In this document: positions 31,849-40,594 of the stretch, piece after piece
Layout: each line of letters starts with the position of its first letter
Position numbering within the stretch: the first letter of the stretch is position 1
NCBI GenBank assembly: GCA_947586855.1
Contig: CANPXV010000010.1
Span: forward strand, 1-50,897
Length of the DNA: 50,897 nucleotides
Source of the DNA: an uncultured Clostridia bacterium
GTDB lineage: Bacteria > Bacillota > Clostridia > Christensenellales > CAG-314
Direction: 5' to 3'
Made by a program: the position numbers and the translations under genes
The notes under the pieces: generated by a model
What the model was told of the DNA's origin: nothing
The model's database searches: none
Seen by the model: only the letters and a program-made list of their open reading frames with translations

Positions 31849-33714
31849 ATGGCAAACAGATTTACCGACTTCTACAACGGCGAAAGCACCAACGCCTACG
31901 ACCTGTTGGGTTGTCACAAAGTGGGCGAAGGCCTGTATCACTTTGCAGTGTGGGCGCCCAACGCCAAGGACGTTTGCGTGGTGGGAGATTTCAACAATTG
32001 GCTGTTCAACCACGACAAGCTTACGCTGCAAGACGGCATCTGGCAGATCACGGTGGAGGCTCGTGCAGGCGATTGCTACAAATTTGCAATCACAACGCAG
32101 TGGGGCAACATACTGTACAAGGCCGACCCCTACGCCCGCTATGCCGAGCTGCGCCCCAAAACGGCCAGCATCATCTACGACCCCGCCCAGCCCTTTCAGT
32201 GGACGGACGGCGATTGGATAGACAAGCAGCGCAAAAAGGACATCTACAAAAGCCCCGTCAACATCTACGAGGTGCATGCGGGCAGTTGGCGCCGCCACTA
32301 CGACGGCAGGCTGTACAGCTATCGGGATCTGGCCAAATATCTGGTGCCCTACGTCAAAAAGATGGGCTACACTCACGTGGAGTTTATGCCCCTTGCCGAG
32401 CACCCCTTCGACGGCAGCTGGGGCTATCAGGTGACGGGCTTCTACGCCCCCACCAGCCGCTACGGCACGCCCGACGACCTCAAATATCTCATCAACAAGT
32501 TCCACAAGGCGGGCATCGGCGTCATCATGGATTGGGTGCCTGCGCATTTTTGCAAGGACGCACACGGCCTCATCGAGTTTGACGGCACCTGCTGCTACGA
32601 AAGCGCCGACGAGTTCAAAAAGGAGCACAAAAGCTGGGGCACGCGCATTTTCGACTACTCCCGCTACGAGGTGCAAAGTTTTTTGGTGTCCAATGCGCTG
32701 TATTGGCTCAAAGAGTTTCACGCAGACGGCCTGCGGGTAGACGCCGTTGCCAGCATGCTCTACCTCGACTACGACCGCAGAGATGGCGAGTGGCGTCCCA
32801 ACAAGTGGGGCGGCAAGGAGAATCTGGAAGCCATCGACTTTTTGCGCAAGCTGAGCTGTCGGGTGTTTGAGGCCTGCCCCTATGCGCTTTTTGTGGCGGA
32901 GGAGTCTACAGCCTTCCCCAAGGTCACGCATCCCACCTATGTTGGCGGCTTGGGCTTCAACTACAAGTGGAACATGGGCTGGATGAACGACGTGCTCTCC
33001 TACATGAAGACGGATACGCTCTGGCGTGCAGAGCATCACAATCAGCTCACCTTTTCTATGTGCTATGCCTATAGCGAAAACTTCATTTTGCCCCTCTCGC
33101 ATGACGAGGTCGTGCACTTGAAGGGTAGCCTCATCAACAAGATGTTCGGCGACTACGACGGCAAATTTGCCCAACTCAAAGCACTGTTGGGCTTCCAATA
33201 CGCCCACCCCGGCAAAAAGCTCAACTTTATGGGAGTGGAGCTTGCGCAGTGGAACGAGTGGAGCGAAAACAAGGAGCTGGATTGGATGTTGCTCACCTAT
33301 CCCAAGCACGACAGTCACAAGCTGTTTGTGCAGACGCTCAACAACGTTTACAAAAAGTACAAGCCCCTCTACCAAAACGACGCCGATTGGCAAGGTTTCA
33401 GGTGGAGGCTGGCCGACGACGCAAGCAACTCGGTGTTGGCCTTTGAGCGTGTGGACAAAAAGGGCAACGTGGTGCTGGCGATAATCAATTTCAGCGTGTA
33501 CGACTACCGCAAGTACGGCTTCTTTATGGATGCGGGCAACTACCAACTGATACTCAACAGCGACGAACTGCGCTTTGGCGGCAGGGGCGTCGAGGTGGCG
33601 GACAATTTCGTCACCGACGATCAGGGCTATGCCGAGCTTACCATGCCCGCCGCAAGCGTGCAGTACTACTACAAAACGGCAACCAAACAAACCAAAAACA
33701 GGGAGAAGAAGTAA
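31849..33714 (+). CDS. glgB: 1,4-alpha-glucan branching enzyme
   Basis: The 621-residue protein has an N-terminal CBM48 module (about 15-105, with HFAVWAPNAKDVCVVGDFNN) and a GH13 barrel. The barrel shows EFMPLAEHPFDGSWGYQVTG, nucleophile Asp in DGLRVDAVASMLYLDY, acid/base Glu in FVAEESTAFP and LPLSHDEVVH. A C-terminal beta domain completes it. It lacks the extra N-terminal domain found in longer branching enzymes, as is common in Firmicutes. It cuts alpha-1,4 chains and rejoins them by alpha-1,6 links, so it builds glycogen, although glgC and glgA are not in this window. It abuts glgP directly: the glgB stop is followed at once by the glgP ATG. Confidence 0.96.
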   Translation: MANRFTDFYNGESTNAYDLLGCHKVGEGLYHFAVWAPNAKDVCVVGDFNNWLFNHDKLTLQDGIWQITVEARAGDCYKFAITTQWGNILYKADPYARYAELRPKTASIIYDPAQPFQWTDGDWIDKQRKKDIYKSPVNIYEVHAGSWRRHYDGRLYSYRDLAKYLVPYVKKMGYTHVEFMPLAEHPFDGSWGYQVTGFYAPTSRYGTPDDLKYLINKFHKAGIGVIMDWVPAHFCKDAHGLIEFDGTCCYESADEFKKEHKSWGTRIFDYSRYEVQSFLVSNALYWLKEFHADGLRVDAVASMLYLDYDRRDGEWRPNKWGGKENLEAIDFLRKLSCRVFEACPYALFVAEESTAFPKVTHPTYVGGLGFNYKWNMGWMNDVLSYMKTDTLWRAEHHNQLTFSMCYAYSENFILPLSHDEVVHLKGSLINKMFGDYDGKFAQLKALLGFQYAHPGKKLNFMGVELAQWNEWSENKELDWMLLTYPKHDSHKLFVQTLNNVYKKYKPLYQNDADWQGFRWRLADDASNSVLAFERVDKKGNVVLAIINFSVYDYRKYGFFMDAGNYQLILNSDELRFGGRGVEVADNFVTDDQGYAELTMPAASVQYYYKTATKQTKNREKK

Positions 33715-36135
33715 ATGGAAACATCCTATGGCAATATGACCAAATCCCGCATACGGGACATGATAGAAAGCGCCTCCAACAAGGCCTACGGCATCTCCGC
33801 AGGAGAGCTTACCAATCTGCAATTGTACAAATGCGTCGCCAGCGTCGTCAGGGATATGCTGTTGGAAAAGCGCACCGCCTTCAACCGCCAGCACAAAGCC
33901 CGGGACAGGAAGAGAGTCCACTACCTGTCGATGGAGTTTTTGATGGGTCGCAGCCTCAAAAACAACCTCTACAACATGGAGATGGAGCCGCTGTTTGCCG
34001 AAACTCTCAAAAAGTACTACTATGTGGATATCAACGATTTGTACGATTGCGAGCCGGACGCAGGTCTGGGCAACGGCGGTCTGGGACGTCTTGCTGCGTG
34101 CTATCTGGATTGTCTCGCCAAGGAAAACTACCCTGTCATGGGCCATTCACTGCGGTTCGAATACGGCTTCTTCCAACAAAAGATCGTGGACGGCTGGCAG
34201 ACGGAGCTGCCGGAAAATTGGCTGCCCGGCGGCGAAGTGTGGCTCAAAGAGCGTGCCGACAAGGTGCAGGTGGTGCGTTTCGGCGGAGAAGTAAAGGAGA
34301 TCTGGACGGATCAGGGGCCTGTGTACCAGCAGGTCAACTGTCAGGAAGTCAAGGCCTTCCCCTATGATATGGTGGTGGAGGGCTACGACGCCACGGCAGT
34401 GGGCGTGTTGCGTTTGTGGGCTGCCCGTCCCAACAAGCCTTTCGACTTCCGCACGTTCGGTCAGGGCGAATATCTGCGTGCGTTGGAGGAGCAATCTCAG
34501 GCGGAGATGATCACCAAGGTGCTCTATCCCAACGACGACCACGAGGAGGGCAAGACCCTCCGCCTCAAACAGGAGTATTTTTTGGTGTCGGCCGCCATGC
34601 AAAACATCGTTGCCGACCACTACAAGCGCTACGGCAACTTCGACAAGTTCACCGATCTGGTGGCGGTGCACATCAACGACACGCACCCCGCCCTTTGCGG
34701 ACCGGAGCTGATGCGCATATTCATCGACGAGTACAAGATGGATTGGGACAAGGCCTGGGGATTGGTCAAGAGCGTCACAGCCTACACCAACCACACAGTC
34801 ATGGCCGAGGCATTGGAAAGCTGGCCGGAATATATCTTCCAGCGTTTGCTGCCCCGTATCTATCAGATAATTGTGGAAATCAACGAGCGTGCCTGCAAGC
34901 AATTTTTCGATCGCACTCAGGATTTCAAAAAGGTGTCCGACCTTGCCATCATTGCCTATGGGCAGGTGCGTATGGCCAATTTGTCCATTATTTCTTCGCA
35001 CAGCGTCAACGGCGTAAGCGAGCTGCACAGCGAAATTCTCAAAAAGGACCTCTTCAAGGACTTCTACGAGTTGGAGCCGCAGCTGTTTACCAACGTCACC
35101 AACGGCATTGCCCACCGCAGATGGCTTTGTCAGGCCAATCCGGGGCTGACGGGGCTGATCAAGGACCTCATCGGCGACAAATTTGTGTCCGAGGCAAGCG
35201 AGCTCACCAAGCTGAACGCCTTTTTGGATGACAAAAACGTCCACCGCCGCATGGAGCAGATCAAGCGTGCCAACAAGGAGCGTTTTGCCCAGCGTGCCAT
35301 GCAGCGCCTCGGCGTCAGGATAGACCCCAACACCCGTTTTGACGTGCAGATCAAGCGCCTGCACGAGTACAAGCGGCAGCTGCTCAATGTGCTCAAAATC
35401 ATATCTTTGTACCACGACCTCAAAGAGGACCCCGAGCTGGACGTCACGCCGCAAACCTTCATTTTCGGTGCCAAGGCTGCCCCCAGCTACTACGCCGCCA
35501 AGGAAGTTATCAAACTTATCTGCTTCCTGCAAAAGGATCTGGAGTCTCACCCCAAGATAAGAGAAAAGCTCAACGTTGTGTTTATGGAAAATTACAGCGT
35601 CACCATGGCCGAGGATCTGATCCCGGCGTCGGAAATTTCCGAGCAAATCTCCCTTGCCGGCAAGGAGGCCAGCGGCACGTCCAACATGAAGTTTATGATA
35701 AATGGTGCCCTCACTCTCGGCACTATGGACGGCGCCAATGTGGAGATACACGACAGCGTCGGCGACGACAACATCTTCATTTTCGGCATGAACGCCCAAG
35801 AGGTGGCCGAGTTGTGGGCAACGGGCTACAACAGCACGTCCTACTACTTCAAGCTGCCCAAGCTGCGCATCATCATCGAGGAGCTCAACAAGGGCTTTGC
35901 GGGCGAGACTTTCGAAAATATCAGCAACTACCTGTTGCGTAACTATCCTGTGGCCGACCCCTATATGTGCTTTGCCGACTTTGCCGACTACATGGCCGCC
36001 TACGAAAAAATGGACGCCGCCTATCGAGACTCCGATTTGTGGAACAAGATGTCCCTCAAAAACATTGCGGAGTCGGGCCGTTTTGCCGCCGATAGAGCCG
36101 TCAGGGAATACGCCACAAGGATTTGGAGAATGTGA
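33715..36135 (+). CDS. glgP: Glycogen/alpha-glucan phosphorylase
   Basis: The 806-residue protein is a full-length GT35 phosphorylase. Signatures include YLSMEFLMGRSLKNNL near the start, DAGLGNGGLGRLAACYLDCL, VHINDTHPAL, YTNHTVMAEALESW, VQIKRLHEYKRQLLN, and the pyridoxal-phosphate site EASGTSNMKFMINGALTLG, whose Lys binds the cofactor. It releases glucose-1-phosphate from chain ends in the cytosol. The gene begins immediately after the glgB stop codon with AGGGAG-type ribosome-binding bases inside glgB. It ends with TGATG, overlapping the next start by one base. Nothing unusual is seen in length or active-site residues. Confidence 0.97.
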   Translation: METSYGNMTKSRIRDMIESASNKAYGISAGELTNLQLYKCVASVVRDMLLEKRTAFNRQHKARDRKRVHYLSMEFLMGRSLKNNLYNMEMEPLFAETLKKYYYVDINDLYDCEPDAGLGNGGLGRLAACYLDCLAKENYPVMGHSLRFEYGFFQQKIVDGWQTELPENWLPGGEVWLKERADKVQVVRFGGEVKEIWTDQGPVYQQVNCQEVKAFPYDMVVEGYDATAVGVLRLWAARPNKPFDFRTFGQGEYLRALEEQSQAEMITKVLYPNDDHEEGKTLRLKQEYFLVSAAMQNIVADHYKRYGNFDKFTDLVAVHINDTHPALCGPELMRIFIDEYKMDWDKAWGLVKSVTAYTNHTVMAEALESWPEYIFQRLLPRIYQIIVEINERACKQFFDRTQDFKKVSDLAIIAYGQVRMANLSIISSHSVNGVSELHSEILKKDLFKDFYELEPQLFTNVTNGIAHRRWLCQANPGLTGLIKDLIGDKFVSEASELTKLNAFLDDKNVHRRMEQIKRANKERFAQRAMQRLGVRIDPNTRFDVQIKRLHEYKRQLLNVLKIISLYHDLKEDPELDVTPQTFIFGAKAAPSYYAAKEVIKLICFLQKDLESHPKIREKLNVVFMENYSVTMAEDLIPASEISEQISLAGKEASGTSNMKFMINGALTLGTMDGANVEIHDSVGDDNIFIFGMNAQEVAELWATGYNSTSYYFKLPKLRIIIEELNKGFAGETFENISNYLLRNYPVADPYMCFADFADYMAAYEKMDAAYRDSDLWNKMSLKNIAESGRFAADRAVREYATRIWRM

Positions 36136-37985
36136 TGGATTACGTCAGATACAACCCCACCGACGAGTTTTACAAAAGCGTTGTCGGCGCCGTGCAGGAG
36201 GACGTGCGATTTGGCATACGTCTGCAACTGCACGAGGCCGTCAACCCCTCCAAGGTGACATTGGTGGTGTACAGCGACGACAACTCCCTGCACAAGGAGT
36301 ACGTCATGTACAAGGATTGGAGCGGCGACGGCTACGACAACTATCTTGCCGATGTCCAGCTGAAAAAGGGCCTGTATTGGTACTATTTTGTGATGGACGG
36401 CGTCACCTACGAGCGTTACGTGGGCATGGGAGAGGACAAGCGTGCGGCACTGTTCTATCAAAACGTGCGGCCGTGGCAGCTTTCCGTCTACAAAAAGCTC
36501 TACGACACCCCAACTTGGCTCAACAAGGGCGTCATGTATCAGATAATGGTAGACCGCTTTTGTGCGGATGGCACCACCCAACCCAACGAGGACAAGGTGA
36601 TGCGCAGCTGGGGAGAGCAGCCCTTCTATCGAGAGGAGGACGGCGTTGTGCGCAATCGAGACTTTTTCGGCGGCAACCTGCAAGGGATCATCTCCAAATT
36701 GGACTATCTCCGTTCTCTCAACGTCACCACGCTGTATCTCAACCCCATTTTCAAGGCCTATTCCAACCACAAGTACGACACCGAGGACTACGAGCTGATC
36801 GACCCGATGTTCGGCACGCAGCAGGATTTTGCCGAGCTGTGCCAAAAGGCCGAGGCAATGGGCATACGCATAGTGCTGGACGGCGTGTTCAACCACGTCG
36901 GCTCCACCAGCAAGTATTTCAACCGAGGGGGCAAGTACGGCGCAGGCGGCGCCTACAACGACCCTGCCTCTCCCTATCGGGATTGGTTCCACATCCACCC
37001 CGACGGCAGCTACGATTGCTGGTGGAATTTCCAAAGCCTGCCTCGTATCAACGCCCACAGCAAGGGTGCACAAAGATATTTCACCTCCAAAAACGGCATT
37101 GTGCCCCGCTGGCTGAGAGAGGGTGCGTCCGGTTGGCGTCTGGACGTGGTGGACGAGGTGGACGACTGCATGTTGGACAGGATCGTCGCCTCCGCCAAGA
37201 AGGAAAAGCCCGACGCCGTCATCATCGGCGAAGTGTGGGAGGACGCCTCCAACAAGATAGACTACGGTGTGCGCCGCCACTATCTGGACGGCAGTCAGCT
37301 GGACAGCGTGATGAACTACCCCCTCATGAACGGTATCATATCCTTTGTGCGGGACGGCAACGAGCGTCTGCTAAGCAACGTGGTGTTCGACACCATCAAC
37401 AACTACCCCCGTTATGTGCGCAACAACCTGATGAACATCCTTGGCACGCACGATACCATTCGCATACTCACCAATCTTGCGGGCAACCGTCTGGACAACG
37501 CCTCCAAGGAGGCCATGGCCCGCACCAAGCTGGACGACCACCAATACAAGGAGGGCTGCAAGCTGCTCAAAATCGCTGCCGTTTTGCAGTACACGATGTT
37601 CGGCTTCCCCTGCGTGTTCTACGGCGACGAGGTGGCAATGGAGGGCTACAAGGACCCGTTTTGCCGCGCCTGCTACCCTTGGGGAGAAGAAAACAAACTT
37701 ATGTTGGATTTCTACCGCCGTCTGGGAGAGCTGCGCAAGCTGTCCGTCTTTGCGGAGGGCGACTTCCATGAGTTGGTGGCGGAAAGGGGCGTCTACGCCT
37801 TCGAGCGTGTGGACACGCAGTCCGATTCGCAAGCCATTGTGGCGGTCAACAGGGGCAGCGAGCCTTTCAAGCTGTATCTCGGCAACATCTACGAGGACGT
37901 GCTGACGGGGCGCAAGTATTCCAACAGCTGCCACTTGCAGCACAACGGATACGTCATTCTCAAACGAGTGGGCCGCAACGCATAG
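36135..37985 (+). CDS. GH13 neopullulanase/maltogenic amylase-like enzyme
   Basis: The start is the ATG in TGATG overlapping the glgP stop, with GGAG six bases upstream; an in-frame TTG at 36123 is less likely. The 616 residues comprise an N-terminal beta domain (about 1-125, CBM34-like) and a GH13 barrel. In the barrel, TLYLNPIFKAYSNHKYDTED and GVFNHVG are region I, GWRLDVVDEVDD carries the nucleophile Asp, IIGEVWED the acid/base Glu, and ILGTHDT the transition-state Asp. A C-terminal beta domain closes it. This pattern fits the GH13_20 cyclomaltodextrinase/neopullulanase group. There is no signal peptide, so it works inside the cell on maltodextrins or glycogen, together with malQ, glgB and glgP. 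Confidence 0.9.
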   Translation: MDYVRYNPTDEFYKSVVGAVQEDVRFGIRLQLHEAVNPSKVTLVVYSDDNSLHKEYVMYKDWSGDGYDNYLADVQLKKGLYWYYFVMDGVTYERYVGMGEDKRAALFYQNVRPWQLSVYKKLYDTPTWLNKGVMYQIMVDRFCADGTTQPNEDKVMRSWGEQPFYREEDGVVRNRDFFGGNLQGIISKLDYLRSLNVTTLYLNPIFKAYSNHKYDTEDYELIDPMFGTQQDFAELCQKAEAMGIRIVLDGVFNHVGSTSKYFNRGGKYGAGGAYNDPASPYRDWFHIHPDGSYDCWWNFQSLPRINAHSKGAQRYFTSKNGIVPRWLREGASGWRLDVVDEVDDCMLDRIVASAKKEKPDAVIIGEVWEDASNKIDYGVRRHYLDGSQLDSVMNYPLMNGIISFVRDGNERLLSNVVFDTINNYPRYVRNNLMNILGTHDTIRILTNLAGNRLDNASKEAMARTKLDDHQYKEGCKLLKIAAVLQYTMFGFPCVFYGDEVAMEGYKDPFCRACYPWGEENKLMLDFYRRLGELRKLSVFAEGDFHELVAERGVYAFERVDTQSDSQAIVAVNRGSEPFKLYLGNIYEDVLTGRKYSNSCHLQHNGYVILKRVGRNA

Positions 37986-38020
37986 CGGCTGCAAATTTGC
38001 GGCAAATATTGCAAAATAAA

Positions 38021-38049
38021 TTGACTTATTTGCGTGCAAGTATTATAGT
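38021..38049 (+). promoter_or_regulatory. Promoter of the YitT pair
   Basis: TTGACT (38021-38026) and TATAGT (38044-38049) are 17 bases apart. Transcription would start near 38056, exactly at the hairpin described next. Confidence 0.7.
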
Positions 38050-38056
38050 TAGTTAG

Positions 38057-38104
38057 GAGATTTTGTATATGATTTGTATATCACAATGCAAAATCTCTTT
38101 TGTT
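38057..38104 (+). promoter_or_regulatory. Terminator-like hairpin in the 5' leader (possible attenuator)
   Basis: GAGATTTTG (38057-38065) pairs perfectly with CAAAATCTC (38089-38097) and is followed by TTTTGTTT. It lies between the promoter and the start codon, so it could stop transcription early unless something keeps it open. The 23-base loop is AU-rich. Confidence 0.5.
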
Positions 38105-38120
38105 TCCAGAGGATAGCGTT

Positions 38121-39047
38121 TTGAAGAAACTTACGACAAAAGATTTTTTCATCAAGGTCAAGGAGTATTTGTGGATGACGGTTGCGGGCATACTCAACGC
38201 CATCACGCTGTACACCTTTCTCAACCCGTCCAAGCTGATAGCCGGCGGATTCAGCGGGCTAAGCTCCGCCCTCACCTACATTTTCAAGCTGTTTGTGGAT
38301 AGCGTCAGCTACGACCAACTGATGTCGTTGGTATATTTTATCATCAACATACCTTTGTTGGTGTGTTCGGTGGTGTTTTTGCGGGGCGATTTCACCATCA
38401 AGACGGTGTACGCCACATTGGTGTGCACGGGCACGTTGGCGGTGTTTCCCTATGTGCATTTTCCGCAATTTGTGGATTCTCGCATCATCGGCGTGATATT
38501 TGCCGCAGTGCTCATCGGGTTTTCGATGTATATCGCCAGCGAGTACAACGGCAGCAACGGCGGCACGGAAATTTTGGCGAGGATAGTGTCCAAGTACCAT
38601 CCGGAAATTGACCTCAGCAAGGTGATATTGGTGGCCAATTTCGTCATAGCGGTGGCAGGCAGCGTCATTGTCATCATCATCGAAGGCGAAAACGGCGCCG
38701 TGGTGGTGTATTCGTTGGTGTACGTCGTGCTGGGCTCCACCTTTATGGGGATGTTCAAGAGGGGCTTCAACCATCCGCAAAAGTTTATGATAGTCACCAC
38801 CCAATACGAGCGCCTCACCGAGGACATCACTGCCTACTTCAAGCGGGGCTGCACCTGCGTGGACGTCAACAGTGACGATCCCGACGCCGCCCCGCGCAAA
38901 ATTGTGATGGTTGTTGTGCAATATCGCCAACGCCAGCACCTCAAACAGCTTATCAAAGCGAGGGATCCGCACGCCTTTGTGTTTGTAAAGGACGTCTATG
39001 ACGTGTTCAGCCGTCCCACCTTCAACAGGAGCTACAAAACCAAATGA
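38121..39047 (+). CDS. YitT family membrane protein, first copy
   Basis: The best start is the TTG at 38121: AGAGGA (38108-38113) lies seven bases upstream and the N-terminus becomes MKKLTTKDFF (308 residues). The protein has about five membrane helices (first YLWMTVAGILNAITLYTFLN; signatures KLIAGGFSGLSSALTYIF and SEYNGSNGGTEILARIV). A C-terminal soluble DUF2179 domain begins near QKFMIVTTQYERLTEDITAY. YitT proteins are widespread in Firmicutes; their transport or sensing role is not established. It overlaps the next gene by ATGA, so the pair is co-translated and may form a heteromer. Confidence 0.88.
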   Translation: MKKLTTKDFFIKVKEYLWMTVAGILNAITLYTFLNPSKLIAGGFSGLSSALTYIFKLFVDSVSYDQLMSLVYFIINIPLLVCSVVFLRGDFTIKTVYATLVCTGTLAVFPYVHFPQFVDSRIIGVIFAAVLIGFSMYIASEYNGSNGGTEILARIVSKYHPEIDLSKVILVANFVIAVAGSVIVIIIEGENGAVVVYSLVYVVLGSTFMGMFKRGFNHPQKFMIVTTQYERLTEDITAYFKRGCTCVDVNSDDPDAAPRKIVMVVVQYRQRQHLKQLIKARDPHAFVFVKDVYDVFSRPTFNRSYKTK

Positions 39048-40045
39048 AAAACGAACAATTGCAAGTCAAGCGCAGTTTTGCGTACAATTTGAAGCAGTAC
39101 CTCATCATCTTTGTTGCCAGCGTGGCCACGGCCATGGCGATAGAGGTGTTTTTGCTGCCCACCGATACCCTCGTTGGCGGCGTGCTGGGCATTTCCGGCA
39201 TATTGGATTTGCTGCTTACCGAGCTGTCCCCGCAAAAGTGGTACCTCTCCGCAGGGCTGTGGGTGCTTGCGCTCAACGTGCCGATAATAATTTATAGCTT
39301 TTGCACCTTCCGCCGCCGTTTCGCCGTCAAAACAACGGTGTATCTGGTGATGCTCTCCTGCGAGTTGGTGGTGCTGCGTGTGTGCAACGTCGCCGAGTTT
39401 GTCAAGGGCGTCATGGCGGGCGACGGCGACACCTATGACAAGGTTCTGTACGTGCTGTTGGGCGCTGTCCTGCACGGCTTGTCGCTGCCCATGCTGCTTT
39501 CCGTCAACGCTTCCACGGGCGGCACGGATATCGTCGGCCTGATGGTGCAAAGGCACTCCAAATCCAGCAGCAGCGACGCCATTCGCATCATATTGATGTC
39601 CAACGCACTGATAATTTTGCTTTCCGCACTTACCTACGGCCTCGTGCACAAGAGCGCTGCCGAGGGCGTCAACATGGCGGTGTACTCCATTGCGGCACTG
39701 TTTATTTGCGAGATCGTTCAGGAAGCCATCTTCAAGGGCTTCTCCTCCGCCATCGAGTTGGAAATCACCACCGACAAAACTGCCGAGATGACCGAGGCGC
39801 TCACCACCGAGCTGAAACACGGCCTCACCTCCGTCAAGGTGATGGGCGGCTACTCCCATCAGGAGCGCAACATGCTGCTGTGCGTGATCTACAAGTCGCA
39901 GCTTGTTCGGGCGCGGCGTATCATCAACCGAGTGGACCCCGCCGCCTTTGCCTATGTGGAAAACGTCAAAGAGGTGCTGGGCAAGGGCTTTGCCAACAAG
40001 GAGATCGAGCTGGAAGAGGACGAGTCCTCCACCGACCAACAGTAG
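39044..40045 (+). CDS. YitT family membrane protein, second copy
   Basis: The 333-residue protein is a diverged paralogue of the preceding one and starts inside its stop codon (ATGA). It has the same plan: N-terminal helices (YLIIFVASVATAMAIEVFLL), the LVGGVLGISGILDLLLTEL and NASTGGTDIVGLMVQRHS signatures, and a C-terminal DUF2179 domain with ITTDKTAEMTEALTTELKHG and YVENVKEVLGKGF. An acidic tail (ELEEDESSTDQQ) is extra. Two adjacent YitT genes are common in Clostridia. Function is unknown. Confidence 0.88.
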   Translation: MKNEQLQVKRSFAYNLKQYLIIFVASVATAMAIEVFLLPTDTLVGGVLGISGILDLLLTELSPQKWYLSAGLWVLALNVPIIIYSFCTFRRRFAVKTTVYLVMLSCELVVLRVCNVAEFVKGVMAGDGDTYDKVLYVLLGAVLHGLSLPMLLSVNASTGGTDIVGLMVQRHSKSSSSDAIRIILMSNALIILLSALTYGLVHKSAAEGVNMAVYSIAALFICEIVQEAIFKGFSSAIELEITTDKTAEMTEALTTELKHGLTSVKVMGGYSHQERNMLLCVIYKSQLVRARRIINRVDPAAFAYVENVKEVLGKGFANKEIELEEDESSTDQQ

Positions 40046-40119
40046 CGTTTTTGCCCCAACCTTGCGTTTTTCCCACCCCATATGCCGTTTTTTGGCGATT
40101 TTAGCTGGCACACAAGCCA

Positions 40120-40154
40120 AAAGGCTGTTCCTTTGCGGAGCAGCCTTTGTTTTT
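40120..40154 (+). terminator. Intrinsic terminator after the YitT pair
   Basis: AAAGGCTG (40120-40127) pairs with CAGCCTTT (40141-40148), the stem is extended inward by TCC/GGA, and GTTTTT follows. It lies between convergent genes. Confidence 0.8.
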
Positions 40155-40188
40155 CTTTGGTTATGTACAAGAGAGTGTGTGCCTTGCG

Positions 40189-40440
40189 CTATTTGCAGCC
40201 GTGTCCCACCGAAATCCCGCCTGTGCAAAACAGCAATGCTGTCAGCAGTATAAGGCAGCAGGGGTTCACGTTGAGGCTGAAACTTTTCAGCTTGCCGCCG
40301 CAGCAGCACAAAAACAGGATAACAAGCAGTATCCAGGTGCAGTTGCAGCCGCCCATTGTCATGCCGCCGCCGCAGCCGCCACATCCGCCGTTGCCGCCGT
40401 TGCCGTCGAAGTTGCCATCGTTAAACATTCCGTTGAACAT
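40189..40440 (-). CDS. Small Gly/Cys-rich membrane protein
   Basis: The frame is open further upstream, but GGAGGTAAAA just before the ATG at 40440 sets the start (83 residues). The N-terminal third is Gly/Asn/Cys-rich (GNGGNGGCGGCGGGMTMGG). A hydrophobic span with three cysteines (WILLVILFLCCCGG) and a second span near the C-terminus (CLILLTALLFCTGG) follow. Similar tiny Gly/Cys plus hydrophobic proteins are frequent in gut Clostridia and are often mislabelled chorion-class proteins; some relate to spore-coat peptides. The role is unknown. Confidence 0.65.
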   Translation of the reverse strand: MFNGMFNDGNFDGNGGNGGCGGCGGGMTMGGCNCTWILLVILFLCCCGGKLKSFSLNVNPCCLILLTALLFCTGGISVGHGCK

Positions 40441-40542
40441 TTTTACCTCCATTCGCCGAGAAGCTCGACTTTCGTATTTGACTGTTAAGTCTGTTGTACA
40501 ATATGGCAATTTCAAAAAAAGTGTTACCGCCCCGCCCTATGT

Positions 40543-40571
40543 TTGACAAACCGCCCAAATTGCTGTACGAT
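40543..40571 (+). promoter_or_regulatory. Promoter of the MATE gene cluster
   Basis: TTGACA (40543-40548) and TACGAT (40566-40571) are 17 bases apart. The ATG at 40595 follows after a short leader of about 17 bases without a strong Shine-Dalgarno. Confidence 0.6.
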
Positions 40572-40594
40572 ATTGGCAAACCGAAAAATAATCT

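Noticed and set aside
31060-34146. 1,028-codon minus-strand frame across malQ, glgB and glgP
   Set aside because: It lies opposite three well-identified genes and arises from their codon bias; no domain is recognisable.
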